From Arachis hypogaea (lineage: Eukaryota > Streptophyta > Magnoliopsida > Fabales > Fabaceae), in assembly GCF_003086295.3 (NCBI RefSeq), contig NC_092042.1, positions 41,339,419-41,403,418 on the forward strand: 64,000 nucleotides of DNA, read 5' to 3'. Both the position numbers and the translations under genes were made by a program. The notes beneath the pieces are model-generated. The model saw nothing but the letters and a program-made list of their open reading frames with translations, ran no database searches and was not told the DNA's origin. Positions 31,086 to 43,083 of the stretch are shown here, one piece after another. How positions within the stretch are numbered: position 1 is the stretch's first letter; each line of letters opens with the position of its first letter.

Positions 31086-31567
31086 GTTTCATAATTTAAA
31101 TTTTGTTTTCAACTATTTCACCTTCCTAATAAGGTTGTAACCTTCCATAACACCATTTAAGGCTTTTATTATTAATTTTGAGTATGGGATTATGAGAGAT
31201 AGGCGAAGGGCTTTAGTTAATGATTATTATGAAAGATTAGAGAACGGAGGCCTAGGTTTCTGTTGTTCCGAGGATGAGTTGGTGTAGTGCAAAAGAAGAA
31301 TGGTGGATGAAATTGAGAAATTGACGAGCTAGTGAGTTCGGAATAGAAAGTCGTGGATAAATGATGGATTTGATGAGTTGAAGACTTGGGAATGAATGGT
31401 TATGGTTGATGGAATGAGAATGAGTGAAAGTGTGCTATGAGGAGTGGCCTCTGAGTCTGATTACGTGATTATTATATGTATTGCTATCTGTCGTAGGGGC
31501 TGTGGCAGTATCCTATGTACGTTCAGATGTGAGGCTTGAAGTTGAGCTTCTCACTCATTTTGATTGC

Positions 31568-31812
31568 TCCAGAGGAAGGTGGTAGGGCACGCTCCCTCGG
31601 AATATTTTCCTTTGAAAGGAGAAGGTGGTAGGACACTCTCCCTCAGAATTTTCCTCCTGAGCATGAGTTTCTCTCTGATTACAAGGTGGTAGGGAACTAA
31701 CCCACAAAATCATGCGACAACCAGAGGAATGTGGTAGGGCACGTTCCCTCGGAATATTTTCCTCTCAAAAGAGAAGGTGGTAGGGCACTCTCCCTCAGAA
31801 TTTTCCTCCTTA
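31568..31812. repeat. Direct repeats GGTGGTAGGGCACNCTCCCTC in E1
   Basis: Two larger copies (31568-31660 and 31727-31812) each hold two shorter units (GGTGGTAGGGCACGCTCCCTCGGAATATTTTCC and GGTGGTAGGRCACTCTCCCTCAGAATTTTCC, described by their first 20 bases), and a fifth unit is at about 31685. Flanking AGGAAG/TTTTCCT pairs could form stems. Confidence 0.75.
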
Positions 31813-32865
31813 TGCGCAATAGAGAGACTAATCCGGGAGTTGTTGACGGGATTTGCTGTCGGGTTTGGCACAGTAACCGACATATGATATCACAGCCATT
31901 AGGGCAGACATTCATCATATGCATTTTCTATATGTTTGCTTGATTTGATTACTTGAGCTTGCCTAATTGTATAATATGCCTACTTGCTTCTTGAATTACT
32001 TGTTATAAATTTGAATATTACCTGCGTTTTCCTTGCTTGCTTTATCTGTGTTTGTCTGGTGCTGAGGAGGTTAGGTAGGCGGTGGCGATGGGATCGCACG
32101 GAGGATAGATTGGTGAAGGCTGTGGGACAGCGGTGTTTGATTAGATTAGAAATCCCCTAAGATAGATTACCCTTTTATGGTGCTATGGTTCTAAGTTTTG
32201 TTGAGGTTTTACCTATTATACTTATTTAGTTTAGAATAATTTAAGCTTGAATCTTGTGATGGATATGGAGTCTAGGATCGCCTTTGGCGTCCTGGGGTCT
32301 TATATCCTACATCACTGGGCATTATTACCATAATGAGAACCTCCAGTTCTCATACCATATTTCAGTTGTTATTTTCAGACGCATGTCGCAACCCACCATG
32401 GTGAGTTATCTGGTTGGTGATAGAAGCGAAGGGTCTGGATACTCCTTTTGGTTGTTTTGATTTAGTTTGTATTATGTCTCTCACTTTTGTATTTTGTTTT
32501 GCCTAGAAGCTTGTATCTGAGAGAACAAAATTTGTATTAGTTACTTTTACTATCTGGGTTCATGTATTGTCTGTATATGGCTAGTCGGCTTAAACTCCGC
32601 GAGTCGTGGCTAGCGTCTTATGATATTATACTATTATACTATGATATTTAGTTATGCTGTACCTATTCCTTGTGCCTTAAGTTAGTAGCTTCGCTTGTAT
32701 GTTTTACGCTTTTCAAATCCTATTTTTGAGCTATATCCTTCATCGGGCTTCTATATATTATTAATTCCTTCTATATATGATATGTATAATCTTAGAATTA
32801 TCATAACCTTTGATTAACCTTTACTTTACGATGCGAGGTAAGGCCTAGGTTAATTAGGGTGTTAC

Positions 32866-34055
32866 ATGGGAGTTAAGTCTGGTTTTAATGAAAATTGAGG
32901 TTTGAGGATTTTTGTGAAAAACTGATTTTTAGCCAAACTTCAGTGAGCCATAACTTGACTTCTGAACCTCCAAATTATTTTAAATCTATTTTATATGAAA
33001 AGAATCCGTGAAGTTTATACCGTTCGAAGAACAGAAGAAAAATGATTTAAAACGAAAAAGTTATGTGCGTCGAAAGTTTAGGATTTAAAAATGAAAATTC
33101 TGCAGGTTTCAGACTTAGCCAAAATTTTAGATAAAACGTATGCCCATGTGTATGCTTGCCCTATGCGTACGCGTGACCTGGGGTTTTTGCGTACGCGAAC
33201 AGACAATTCTGCTTGGTTCGTATGCGTACGCGTCTTGTTCCAAACGCGTACGCATGACCCCTATTTTCAGCAAACTTAATTTTATGTTTTAAAAACCTAA
33301 TTTCGAACCTCTAAACCTCTATTTTTATTCTTTTAGCTCTTAAACCTTAGTTGGATACTGAGTGATAAGATGTAATTAGGAAGAGGTAGTAATTTGGGAA
33401 TGAAGCAAGTTGTGGAGTAGTGAACTAAAGATTGTAAGGGGGATTTTAAGCTTGAGAAGTATTAACTGAACTTATATAATTATGGTAAAGATAGTAATGA
33501 ATTTCAATTGAGTGAAAGATGGGTTGAAAATGTTGATGACCTTAAAGTGTGACGGTAAAGCGATAGTGATGAGTTGTGATTGTTAGGATGGATGATCGGT
33601 AATTCCTATCCGAGCTATGTTTGTGAGTATAGATGAGTAATTCCTATTCGATGTGTAATGTCGAGGGTAGATGAGCAATTCCTATCCGAGAATAGACAAG
33701 TTATTCTTATTCGAGTCCTAGCATGTGCATAGACAAGTAATCCCTACCCGGGTTAAGGATGTGGCACCTGCTTGGATGGACAAGTAATGCCTACCCCGGT
33801 TTTGGTGAAACACCAGCATAGATGGACGAGTAATACATGTCTCCTGTTGCGGTGTTCTGTCCACGGTTAGCTACCAGGACATGTCAGTTCGCTAAGTAAC
33901 TAACAATTGATATCAATAGCCATAGGACAGGCATGCATCATGCGCATATTGTTTGAATTGCTTGCTTGTGCATTAATTGGAAATGTCTAAGTGATTATAA
34001 CATGTTATATGTTCTATTTGTTGTATCTGTATTTTATTTGTTCCTGCTTTGTCTG
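32866..34055 (+). repeat. Gypsy-type LTR fragment E2, middle piece
   Basis: Similar in layout to E1 from about 30480 on (CATAACTT block, AAAATTCTGCA, then dyads). Dyads TGCGTACGCGT at 33146-33257. At 33595-33835 there are about seven imperfect repeats of GATGAGTAATTCCTATCCGAG. Element D interrupts it after GTCTG (34051-34055). Confidence 0.55.
33595..33835. repeat. Imperfect repeats GAYRAGTAATTCCTATCCGAG
   Basis: Units begin at about 33595, 33631, 33666, 33694, 33731, 33778 and 33823, with drift (GACAAGTAATCCCTACCCGGG). Non-coding. Confidence 0.7.
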
Positions 34056-34076
34056 TGACGTGGCGGAAATTAATTG

Positions 34077-34573
34077 TTTTCTTCTACTTAAGGCTAGTGA
34101 TGTGGTAAAATATAGAACAATTGGGGATTAATAGGCTCAAGGTGGCTAAGAAAGGTAATTGAAAGGATGAGCTCTTTGGGATAAGTGAGCTAATAATAAA
34201 TAATGGCATCAATCATATGCATACATGTAAATACACTAAATAATGGACATATAGAGTAGAACAAAGTAAAGATTGCAATTATAGAGAAGGACACACACAA
34301 GAATAAATATCATGGTTAAATAATGTAACCATATAATTAAGCTCGAAACTCACGGGTTGTATGTTCTTAGCTATAATTCATGTTCCAAATACAAGCTTCA
34401 AACAAGTTTAACATAGAATTTAAATTTGAATTAGTTAAATTTTTAAAAATAGGGTCTTAAAAAGAAACTTATTATTTTTCAACCAAGTAGACATGCATGC
34501 AAACACTTATTACTATGCAATCTAACCTATCTAACAAAAGAAAAAATAACCTATTGGTGTTAAGAAAGAGTAA
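34077..34573 (-). other. 3' tail of element D, no gene
   Basis: Non-coding, AT-rich. The left part (ACTTAAGGCTAGTGATGTGG, CAATTGGGGATTAATAGGCTC) resembles 62750-62830 in element I. No AGGA-loop hairpin is seen here, consistent with its loss in the LTR deletion. Confidence 0.6.
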
Positions 34574-35878
34574 TTACCTCCGGAAGTCAGGTACTGACTG
34601 ACCTCCCCACACATAAAGCTTGGCACCGTCCTCGGTGCCATCAGTCAGGAACAAAGGGGGGCTGGTAACAGCATCTCCACAGTCGGGGTCATCATGGCTC
34701 CCGGTGCTGGTAGGTGAAGTGGAGTCCGGAGTGTCTGGTTCTTCTTCAGGTGGGTGGTTGCCAACAATTATCTCCTTGAGGTATGTAAATCGGTGCTTGT
34801 TACGGCGCTCCCTGCGCTTTGCCTGCCGGTCTAGCCGGTCCAACCTCTAAAGTATCTGAAGGAGTAGCTAATTTGTCAAAGGTGCTTGTGATGTGGAAGG
34901 AGAGGGAGTATCTCCGGTCGGGTCTACAGTTTGGCTGATAGTGGCTGTTAGGGGTCTGATGTACTTTCCGCTGCGGACATATTGATCATCCCGCGGAATC
35001 ATGGTCCTGGTGTCCCTAGCTCTATAAGAGACTACGGCTTCCGAGACCAGATCTAAAATTAAGGTGGGAAAGGGAAGGTTGCCCGCAATCTGTACGTGGC
35101 TCATGGCTTGCCGAAGGTGTCTCGGTAAGTTGAGAGGCTGGTTTGGAAGGATACACCAGATGAGAACAGCCATGTCTGTAGTGAAGGAGGACTCGTGAGT
35201 GCTCAGAAAGATGTAGTGAGACATAATCTGTGCCCATACCCGAGCCTCCAAGGTAAGTCTTGAAGCCAATATGCCCTTAGGTCGGGATCGTTGGTAACCA
35301 TAGATCCACCTGCTACCAAGTTGTGCTATAACTCTGAGGACGTCGTCCCAGTCAAATTGGTATGTCTGGCACTTGAGACATGCTTCTTGGTATGCATCCA
35401 ATCCTTCCGAAGCAGGGGGAAGGTCTAAAGCTCGCTGAATAGCCCCTTCTGATATAGGGACTTGCTTTTGATGAACATGGATAGACTGCAGGTTTAGCAT
35501 GTGAAAATTAGAGTAGAATTTAACTACCCACGAAAGGTTGATCTGCCTTGGCTACCTCCGTAAGAATTTCCATTGTCTGCGCTCTATGTGGGGCACTATA
35601 AGATCAACAATATGGGTAGGGAGGATGATTAGGTGTTCATTGTTGTAGTTCTGCTCAGCTAGGATGGGGAACATTCGCTCACAGTAGCGGTTAGTGAACT
35701 GCGCAGTGTCCTTTGCTGGAAAGGCTTTCTCGGTTACATCGACCTTGATAATTCTCTTGACCCGCTTTGTTGATGGCTTGACTGATGTTGAGGGTGGTTC
35801 CTCTACTTGTGCTCTTTTTGTTTCTTTTTTCGCCGGTGGCTTGTTAGAGGCTTTCTCTTTACCCTTCCTGGTGGCCAT
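34574..35878 (-). pseudogene. Element D 3' ORF, 'transposon protein' family
   Basis: Start ATG 35878 (MATRKGKEKASNKPPAKKE, basic like the copies in A and B). The same frame is interrupted by TAG near 35551 and by stops near 34868 and 34850, and ends at 34574. The middle has RQWKFLRR, ISEGAIQRALDLPP, SRLTLEARVWAQIMSHYIFLS and DMAVLIWCIL, the pattern of the Athila 3' ORF (Putative plant transposon protein). A basic coiled coil (RLDRLDRQAKRRERRNKHRF) is followed by an acidic tail. No membrane segment. Inactive. Confidence 0.75.
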
Positions 35879-37330
35879 CCTGAAAAGGGAGAGTGGAAAG
35901 GGACATGAAATCAAGTAGCTAGAACTAGGAGGAGGAAGATACAAGGGATAATCAAAGGGTTAGAGCAAGGAGGAGGAAAGTACAAGTGATAATCCATGCC
36001 AAGGTAAAGAAGAATGTCGTAAACACATCGTTGTGATTCCATGTAATTAGGACATCAATGGAAATATAGCATGATAAATTAAGAAAATTAGATGCAAGAT
36101 GTTTATTAGCATGTCGGCAAAGGCATGAGCAGCGTAGATCAAGCATTAATTGCTTAATTTGATTATCAAATGTAAAAAACTAACAATCACATTTGTATTG
36201 ACAATTATATTTAATCAATAAAAGATTGCAAGGATTTTGTGAAAAACAGGCAGTAGAGTAGAAGAGTAGAATAATTAAGAATTCACAATGCCATACGAGC
36301 TTTTTCACAAACACTTGATATGCATGTAAAATATGTTAGGGAAAGTATGAAATCCAACATGCATGCAATCCAAAAATTGATATGAATTGTCAAATTACTC
36401 CCTAATATGTTCACAAGCAAATATAAAAGAAAACAATCACCCATTAAAATTTGTAACACAAATTAAAAAAATACAAAAAGAATAGAAAAATAATAAGAAG
36501 GAAAGAAAGAAGATAGGAAGAAAGAACATTGAGAAGAAGATGAAAAGGGGGAGGTAATGGAGGATGTGAGTGAGAAAGAAGTAAGAGGAGAAAAGGAAGA
36601 AGAAGATAGAAAAGATAGAAGAGGAAAGAGGAAGAAAGAAGGAAGAAATTAGCATTAGGGAAGAAAAGATAAGAAATCTGGGTGGCGGGCTGGTCCAATT
36701 GTGCGTCGCATGCGACGCGTACGGCACGCATACGCGTGGTTCGCGTAAAATCCAGGTGACGCGTAAGCGTCAAGGACGCGAACGCGTGAAAAGGATTGTG
36801 CGAATGGCGTGAGGGCATCACTGTGCACGCACAACACTCTGGTCGTTCTGTGCTTGGGGCCAAAATTGCATTCGACGCGTGCGCATGCCTTCACCATATG
36901 GTGAAAAGGATGCGTACGCATCCCTGATTATGCCCCCAGCACAGTTCCAGCCCCATACCATCATAACTTTCTGGTTTAACACCCATTTATGCCATTTTTC
37001 GCAATCACGCGTATGCGTAGAGTACCAAATTTGCAAATGACGTGCACGCGTCACGAACGCGTACGCGTGAGCATGTTTGTGCACAATGCACACTTCCGGC
37101 ACTACTCCTGCGTAACTATCTGTTTAATCCTTCTTATTCTCGCACTCACATATGACGCGTACGCGTCGTGGACGCTCGCGCGCCGGTGCTTATTCCATCC
37201 CTTTTTTTATTTTTTATTTTTTTATGCAGAATGTAGTATGCAGATGATAATGCAAAAATTATAAATGGATACTGGAGGAAACAAGACAAAATAAAATAAA
37301 GCTAAGAGTAAAAATGAAAGATGGTACCAT
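35879..37330 (-). other. Non-coding region between pol and 3' ORF of element D
   Basis: Includes a minus-strand pyrimidine-rich tract (plus strand A/G-rich, 36470-36660). A cluster of GCGTACGCGT dyads lies at 36705-37185 (for example ACGCGTACGGCACGCATACGCG, first 20 read, and GACGCGTACGCGTCG). Layout parallels A/B, where a dyad array and pyrimidine tract also precede the 3' ORF, but the dyad word differs. Confidence 0.7.
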
Positions 37331-37348
37331 GGTGGGTTGTCTCCCACC
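37331..37348 (-). other. Conserved hairpin after pol of element D
   Basis: On the minus strand GGTGGGAGACAACCCACC, a perfect 6-bp stem. It is preceded by CCAACTTAAGGACG and AAAGTGCTA as in F and J. Lies 44 bases after the end of the integrase C-terminus. Confidence 0.82.
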
Positions 37349-37391
37349 TAGCACTTTGCTTTTACGTCCTTAAGTTGGATGGTCCACAGGC

Positions 37392-40300
37392 TTAATCTGC
37401 TTCTGTTGGTGGGTTCTCCAAGAGGAAGACCTCTAGCTCTTTATTTTCCTTCATCTTCTCACCATGATATAGCCTTAAGCGATGTCCATTGACCTTGATG
37501 AGATTGGAACTTGAAGGGTGACTCAGGTGGAAGACTCTGTATGGCTCTGCCTTCTTTACTCTATACGGTCCTTCCCATATTGAGCGCAGCTTGCCTGGCA
37601 TGAGCCTCAGCCTTGAGTTGTACAGGAGAAATAGCTCCCCAGGTCTGAACTCCTTTCTTTTGACATGCTTGTATGCACAGCCTTCACCTTCTCTTTATAC
37701 AGTCTGGAGTTGTCATATGCTTCGAGTCGAAGGGTCTCCAGTTCTGCTAGTTGCAACTTCTTTTCAGTGCCAACTTTCTCAAATCCCATGTTACACTCCC
37801 TCACATCCCAGTAAGCCTTATGTTCCACCTCCACTGGGAGGTGACAAGCCTCTCCGTGGACTAGGCGGAAGGGACTCATCCCGATTGGTGTCTTGTATGC
37901 TATTCGATATGTCCAAAGCGCATCTTGTAGCCTGGTGCTCCAGTCCTTCCTATGAGGCTTGACTATCTTCTCCAAGATATGCTTTATCTCTATGTTAGAC
38001 TCCTCTGCTTGTCCGTTAGTCTGCGGGTGGTAAGCAGTTGCTACCTTGTGAATAACGCCATGCTTCTTCAGTAGAGTAGTCAATCTCATGTTACAAAAAT
38101 GGGTGCCTTGATCACTCATGATTTCTCGTGGCGATCCAAAGCAACAGATAATATGGTTTCTAACAAAAGAGACAACAGTGTTAGCATCATCAGTACGGGT
38201 AGGAATTGCTTCCACCCATTTAGAAACATAATCTACAGGTAACAATATATATAAGAAACCGCTAGAGTTTGGAAACGGACTCATGAAGTCAATGCCCCAA
38301 ACATAAAAAATCTCACAGAAAAATATAATTTGTTGAGGCATCTCATCCCTTTTGGATATACTACCAAACCTCTGGCATGGAGAACAAGATTTACAGAAGG
38401 CAGTAGCATCTTTAAAAAGAGTGGGCCACCAGAATCCACAATCTAAAATTTTTCTAGCTGTTCTTTGAGAGCCAAAATGTCCACCACTCTCAGAGGAGTG
38501 ACAGGTCTCTAAAATGGACAGGAATTCTGATTGAGGCACACACATTCTAATTATCTGGTCAGCACCATACCTCTATAAATATGGATCATCCCATATATAA
38601 TATTTGGACTCACTTTTCAGCTTGTCCTTCTGATGCTTAGTAAAATTGGGAGGGAAGGTATGACTAACTAGATAATTAGCTACAGGTGCACACCAAGGAA
38701 CTACTTGAGATACTGCATGCAAGCTATCAAATGGAAAAGCATCATTGATAGGAGTGGAGTCATCCTTAACGTGCTCAAGGCGACTCAAGTGGTCCGCTAC
38801 TAAATTTCTGAGAACCACTCCTATCCTTAATTTCTAAATCAAATTCTTGCATCAGCAGTATCCAACGTATTAGCCTTGGTTTGGACTCTTTTTTAGCTAA
38901 TAAATATTTTAGAGCTGCATGGTCTGAGTACACTACCACCTTAGTACCAAGTAAGTAAGCTCGGAATTTATCCAGAGAAAAAACAATAGCTAGAATCTCT
39001 TTTTCCGTGGTAGTGTAATTATATTGAGCAGCGTCTAATGTCTTAGACGCATAAGCGATTACAAAAGGATCCTTACCTTCACGCTGAGCCAGCGCCGGTC
39101 CTACTGCATGGTTGGAGGCATCACATATAATCTCAAAAGGCTGGTTCTAGTCTGGTCCTCTCACAATCGGAGCCTGTGTCATGGCGATCTTCACCTTATC
39201 AAACACTTCTATACTGTCCTCACTCAGCTTGAATTCAACATCCTTTTGTAGCAGTCTAGATAAAGGTAAATCTACCTTACTGATATCCTTGATAAATCTT
39301 CGATAAAAACCTGCGTGGCCAAGAAACAAACGGACTTTCCTCACGGAGGAAGGGTAAGGTAAACTAGAAATGACATTTACCTTTGCTGGATCTACAGAAA
39401 TACTAGTATTAGAGACAACGTGTCCTAGAACAATACCTTGTTTGACCATAAAATGACACTTTTCAAAATTTAAGACAAGATTTGAACTAACACTCCTGTC
39501 TAATACTCTAGACAAACTATCAAGCAAAGGCTAAAGGAACCACTGTATATGCTAAAATCATCCATGAGGACTTCCATACAACTCTCAATAAGTTAAGAAA
39601 AAAGACTCATCATGCACCTTTGGAAAGTAGTTGGTGCATTGCATAAGCCAAAAGGCATCCTCTTGTAAGCATATGTTCCAAAGGGACATGTAAAAGTAGT
39701 CTTTTCCTGATCTTCAGGAGCTATTTGAATCTGAAAATAGCCTGTGTAACCATCTAAAAAGCAGTAATGCGATTTACCTGACAGGCGATCCAGCATTTGA
39801 TCAATGAATGGCAGGGGGTAGTGATCCTTACGAGTGGCCTGGTTGAGTCGCCTGTAGTCAATGCACACCCTCCAGGAATTTTGCACTCTAGTTGCTATGA
39901 GCTCTCCTTGCTCATTCTTTACTGTAGTGACTCTAGACTTCTTGGGCACCACATGTAATTGGCTGACCCATTCGCTATCTAAGATTGGATAGATGATATC
40001 GGCTTCCAGCAGTCTGGTCACTTCCTTCTTAACAACCTCCAAGATGGTGGGATTTAGTCTTCTTTGGGGTTAATGGACAGGTCTTGCTCCCTCTTCTAAA
40101 AATATCCTGTGCTCACAAACTTGAGGGCTGATGCCTATTATATCCGCCAAGCTCCACCCAATAGCCTTCTTGTGTCTTCTCAAAACACTAAGCAGCTGCT
40201 CCTTTTGTTGGAAAGTGAGTTCCCTTGCAATGATAACTGGGAGCTTCTGATTATCCTCAAGGTAAGCATACTTGAGGTGGGGTGGAAGGGGCTTTAACTC

Positions 40301-40573
40301 CAATTTTTTCTCATGGCTATGTACTTGATTATCTGGAGCTAGTGATGATGGAAAAGTGTCCTCATTGTGTTCAGAGGGTGTCCTCACACTTGTATCTTGC
40401 TCCATGTGCAGCTCCTCTACTTCTTCTTGGTGGACTTCAGCCACAGTCTCATCAATGATGTCGAATTGGAAGATGAAATGATCTTCCGGAGGGTGCCTCA
40501 TGGTTTCATTCAGATTGAAGCTCACTGCTCGACCGTCTATCTCAAAAGAATAAGTCTCTGAGAAGGCATCCAA
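37392..40573 (-). pseudogene. Element D pol: reverse transcriptase, RNase H, integrase
   Basis: RT N-terminus 40573-40070 (GWSLADIIGISPQVCEHRI). TAA near 40067. RT palm 40042-39593 (RVCIDYRRLNQATRKDHYP, MPFGLCNAPTTFQRCM) followed by LMDDFS just past a stop. RT thumb in another frame 39527-39147 (RLFLGHAGFYRRFI). RNase H traces 39146-38573, broken. Integrase 38545-37607 is open: zinc finger (CHSSESGGHFGS, CKSCSPCQRFG), catalytic D in WGIDFMSPFP, D in SDQGTHF, E in HPQTNGQAEES. The C-terminal tail 37601-37392 (WEGPYRVKKAEPYRVFHLSH) is in a further frame. At least two frameshifts and two stops. Confidence 0.88.
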
Positions 40574-40590
40574 CTTGAACTTTGAAGTCT

Positions 40591-42953
40591 TCAGGAATGG
40601 TCTTCCAAGTAGGATGGATGATGGTCTTCTTGAGTTATTGGGGGCATTTCCAAGATATAGAAGTCAATGGGGAATGTGAGCCCCTTAATGCTCACCAGAA
40701 CGTCCTCAGCAATTTCAACCACTGTAATAATGCTTTTATCTGCTAACACAAAATGAGCTGCCGACCTTTTTAAGGGAGGGAGCCTCAAAGCATCATATAT
40801 AGACAAAGGCATAATACTCACGCACGCTCCTAAATCATACATGCAATCAGAAAATATTACACCCCCAATGGTACAGTTAACCATGCATGGACCTGGGTCA
40901 CTACATTTTTCAGGTATATCCCCCATTAAAGCAGATATGGAACTACCCAAAGGAATAGTTTCTAATTCATTAATCTTATCCTTATGCATGCACAAATCCT
41001 TTAGAAACATTGCATATTTAGGTACTTGCTGAATAACATCAAAAAGGGGAACAGTTACCTCAACTATTTTGAAGATTTCTACCATTTTAGGATCGAGTTC
41101 CATCTGCTTTCTGGGCTTCTTTGCAAGGTTCGGAAATGGGATAAGGATAGCGTTTCCTGCAACTTCTGCGTCCCTTGGTGCTCCATTCCTGGGGTGAGCT
41201 TCTTCTTCTTCAACCAAGTCTTGTATTACATCTTCTTCTTCAGCATCCTCTACCTCCACAGCACTTTCAACTGGCGTGTCTTCTTTTAAGCTTGGCTCCT
41301 CATGACTCCTCTCTGGTAATGTAGTCCCGAACCTCAAAGTGATGGCATTGATTCTACCATTGGGGTTGGATAGAGGTTGAGAAGAAATTCCACTGGAGCT
41401 TGCAGGTTGAGTGTTAGAGGTACTCGATGATCCCATCTGGGAGACGAGAGCTTGTATAGCAGAAGTTAGACCAGTAAGTGTGCTTTCAATGGTCTTTTGT
41501 CCTTGCGCAAGGGAGTGAAGCAACTTGTCATTAGAAGAAGAAGGGTAAGTGATTTGAGGGGCCTGCTGTTGGTTGTTCTGAGGTGCCTAGGACTGCCTTA
41601 GGTGAGGCGCTCTATAAGGCTGGTTCTGGTTTTGCTATCTGTTGTTGTTATTATTGTTCCAGCTCTGATTTCCATTGTTGTCTCTGCTTCCTCTGTTGGA
41701 ATTATCCCTTCAGCCCTGGTTGGAATTATCTCTCCACCCCTGGTTGGAGTTGTCTTGCTAACCTTAGTTATAATTTCCACCTTGGCTATTATTGCCGCCT
41801 TGTGATAGTATCCTTGATTCGGGCGGTCATAGAAGTTGTGAGTAGCTGCCAAGGTATTGTCTTCTTGTTGGAGATGTGGACACTCATCAGTGTAACGACT
41901 ATAATCAGCACATATTCCGCATGCTCTTTGAGGAACCAACTATTGACTCTGTTGTGATGGGGGAGGCTGAGGTTGTTGTTGATTCAGATGTATCTGTTTA
42001 AGTAGGTTGATCATCTCACACATAGCCCGTGTGAAAGAAGTAGTCTCACTGCCAGAGGAGACCTCCGCAACAGCTTTGGGATGGTTGTTCCTGTGTCTAG
42101 CATTCCGAGTGGACTCAGCTAGATCGGTAATCAGCTGCCACGCTTCTGTTGTTGTCTTGTACTTCTTCAGAGAGCCATTTCTTGCAGCATCTAGTGTGGT
42201 CTTATCCTGAGGCTTCATTCCTTGTGTGAAGTAGCTCATCAACACCATCTCATCAATCTTGTGGTGGGGACATGAATCTAAAAGGTTCCTAAAGCATTCC
42301 CAATACTCATAAAGGGTTTCTGACTCTCCTTGCATAATACAGGATATCTCTTTCCTCAGTCTATCTGTAACTTCAGCCGAAAAGTACTTGTCCAGAAACT
42401 CTCTCCGGAGCGTATCCCAGTTAGTAACAACTGACTCAAGTTGAGTGTAATACCACTCCCTCGCCTTTCCCTCAAGAGAAAATGGGAAGGCGATCAGCAA
42501 AATAGTAGTCTTATCTGCACCATGACGCCTAACAGTAGAACAAGCTGTCTGAAAATCCCTGAGGTGCTTTATAGGCTCCTGAGCCGGTAAGCCATGAAAC
42601 TTAGGTATCAAGTTGATTAGCACAGTCTTCAGTTCAAAATCTGCAGCCAAATTTGGGTGATGCGCTTGATACGGTTGCAGGGTAAAGTCTGGGGCTCCAG
42701 CTTCCTGGAGAGTAATTCTCCTGAGCTCTGCCATGTTACCTGCACATGAATCAACTGAATTAATAGAAGAGGAGCTTGTTTCTTCCTCAAATGGCACTTC
42801 AGATTCACTCTCAGATAAGACTGGTGAATTGGCAATAACCACTTCACCATCCTCAGAGGCTAACTGACATCGAGCTCGCCTAATATGTGAAAGAGTTCTT
42901 TCAATCTCAGGATCAAATGCGGCTAAGCTCGGATCAAGAAGTGAACGCGCCAT
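40591..42953 (-). pseudogene. Element D gag-protease
   Basis: ATG 42953 (MARSLLDPSLAAFDPEIERT). Gag core at residues about 100-250 (IAFPFSLEGKAREWYYTQLE, SETLYEYWECFRNLLDSCPHH). TAG at 41942-41940 interrupts, and the same frame continues with a zinc knuckle CGICADYSRYTDEC in which the expected His is Arg. Then Arg/Thr-rich sequence to a stop near 41598. Protease 41523-40591 is in another frame: acidic linker, PKYAMFLKDLCMHK, DLGACVSIMPLSIYDAL. Unlike A and B, this gag had a zinc knuckle. Confidence 0.85.
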
Positions 42954-43083
42954 TCAATGAAAGAAACATACAACTCATGGTATTAAAATAAAATAAAATG
43001 TGCAAACAAATAAAATTAAAAATATTTTCACCAACTAACAATTTAGCACGGTATTGCAACTCCCCAGCAACGGTGCCAAAAAT
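42954..43083 (-). promoter_or_regulatory. Short leader and degenerate PBS of element D
   Basis: Minus strand 43078-43061 reads TGGCACCGTTGCTGGGGA, 16 of 18 matches to the tRNA-Asp site, 5 bases after the LTR end. The leader is only about 110 bases, against 1.5 kb in A and B. Confidence 0.8.

Larger units (their letters stand above)
29150..32865 (+). repeat. Gypsy-type long LTR E1 (probably a solo LTR inside E2)
   Basis: The right end AGGGTGTTACA at 32855-32865 is typical of plant gypsy LTRs. CATATATAAGG at about 29509 is a good TATA box. No PBS, gag or pol is attached. Contents: GTGCGTACGCAC-like dyads (30736-31085), a repeat block (31568-31812), and TCTAGGATCGCCTTTGGCGTCC...AGTTCTCAT (about 32270-32360), which is also present in E2 at 44670-44750. 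The left end is not resolved. Insertion of E1 into E2 is inferred because E2-like sequence continues at 32866. Confidence 0.5.

Noticed and set aside
37591..37962. Plus-strand ORF opposite the integrase of D, and similar antisense ORFs over gag/pol of C (10375-10755, 11803-12105)
   Set aside because: Shadows of recognisable coding frames on the other strand, with no motifs of their own.
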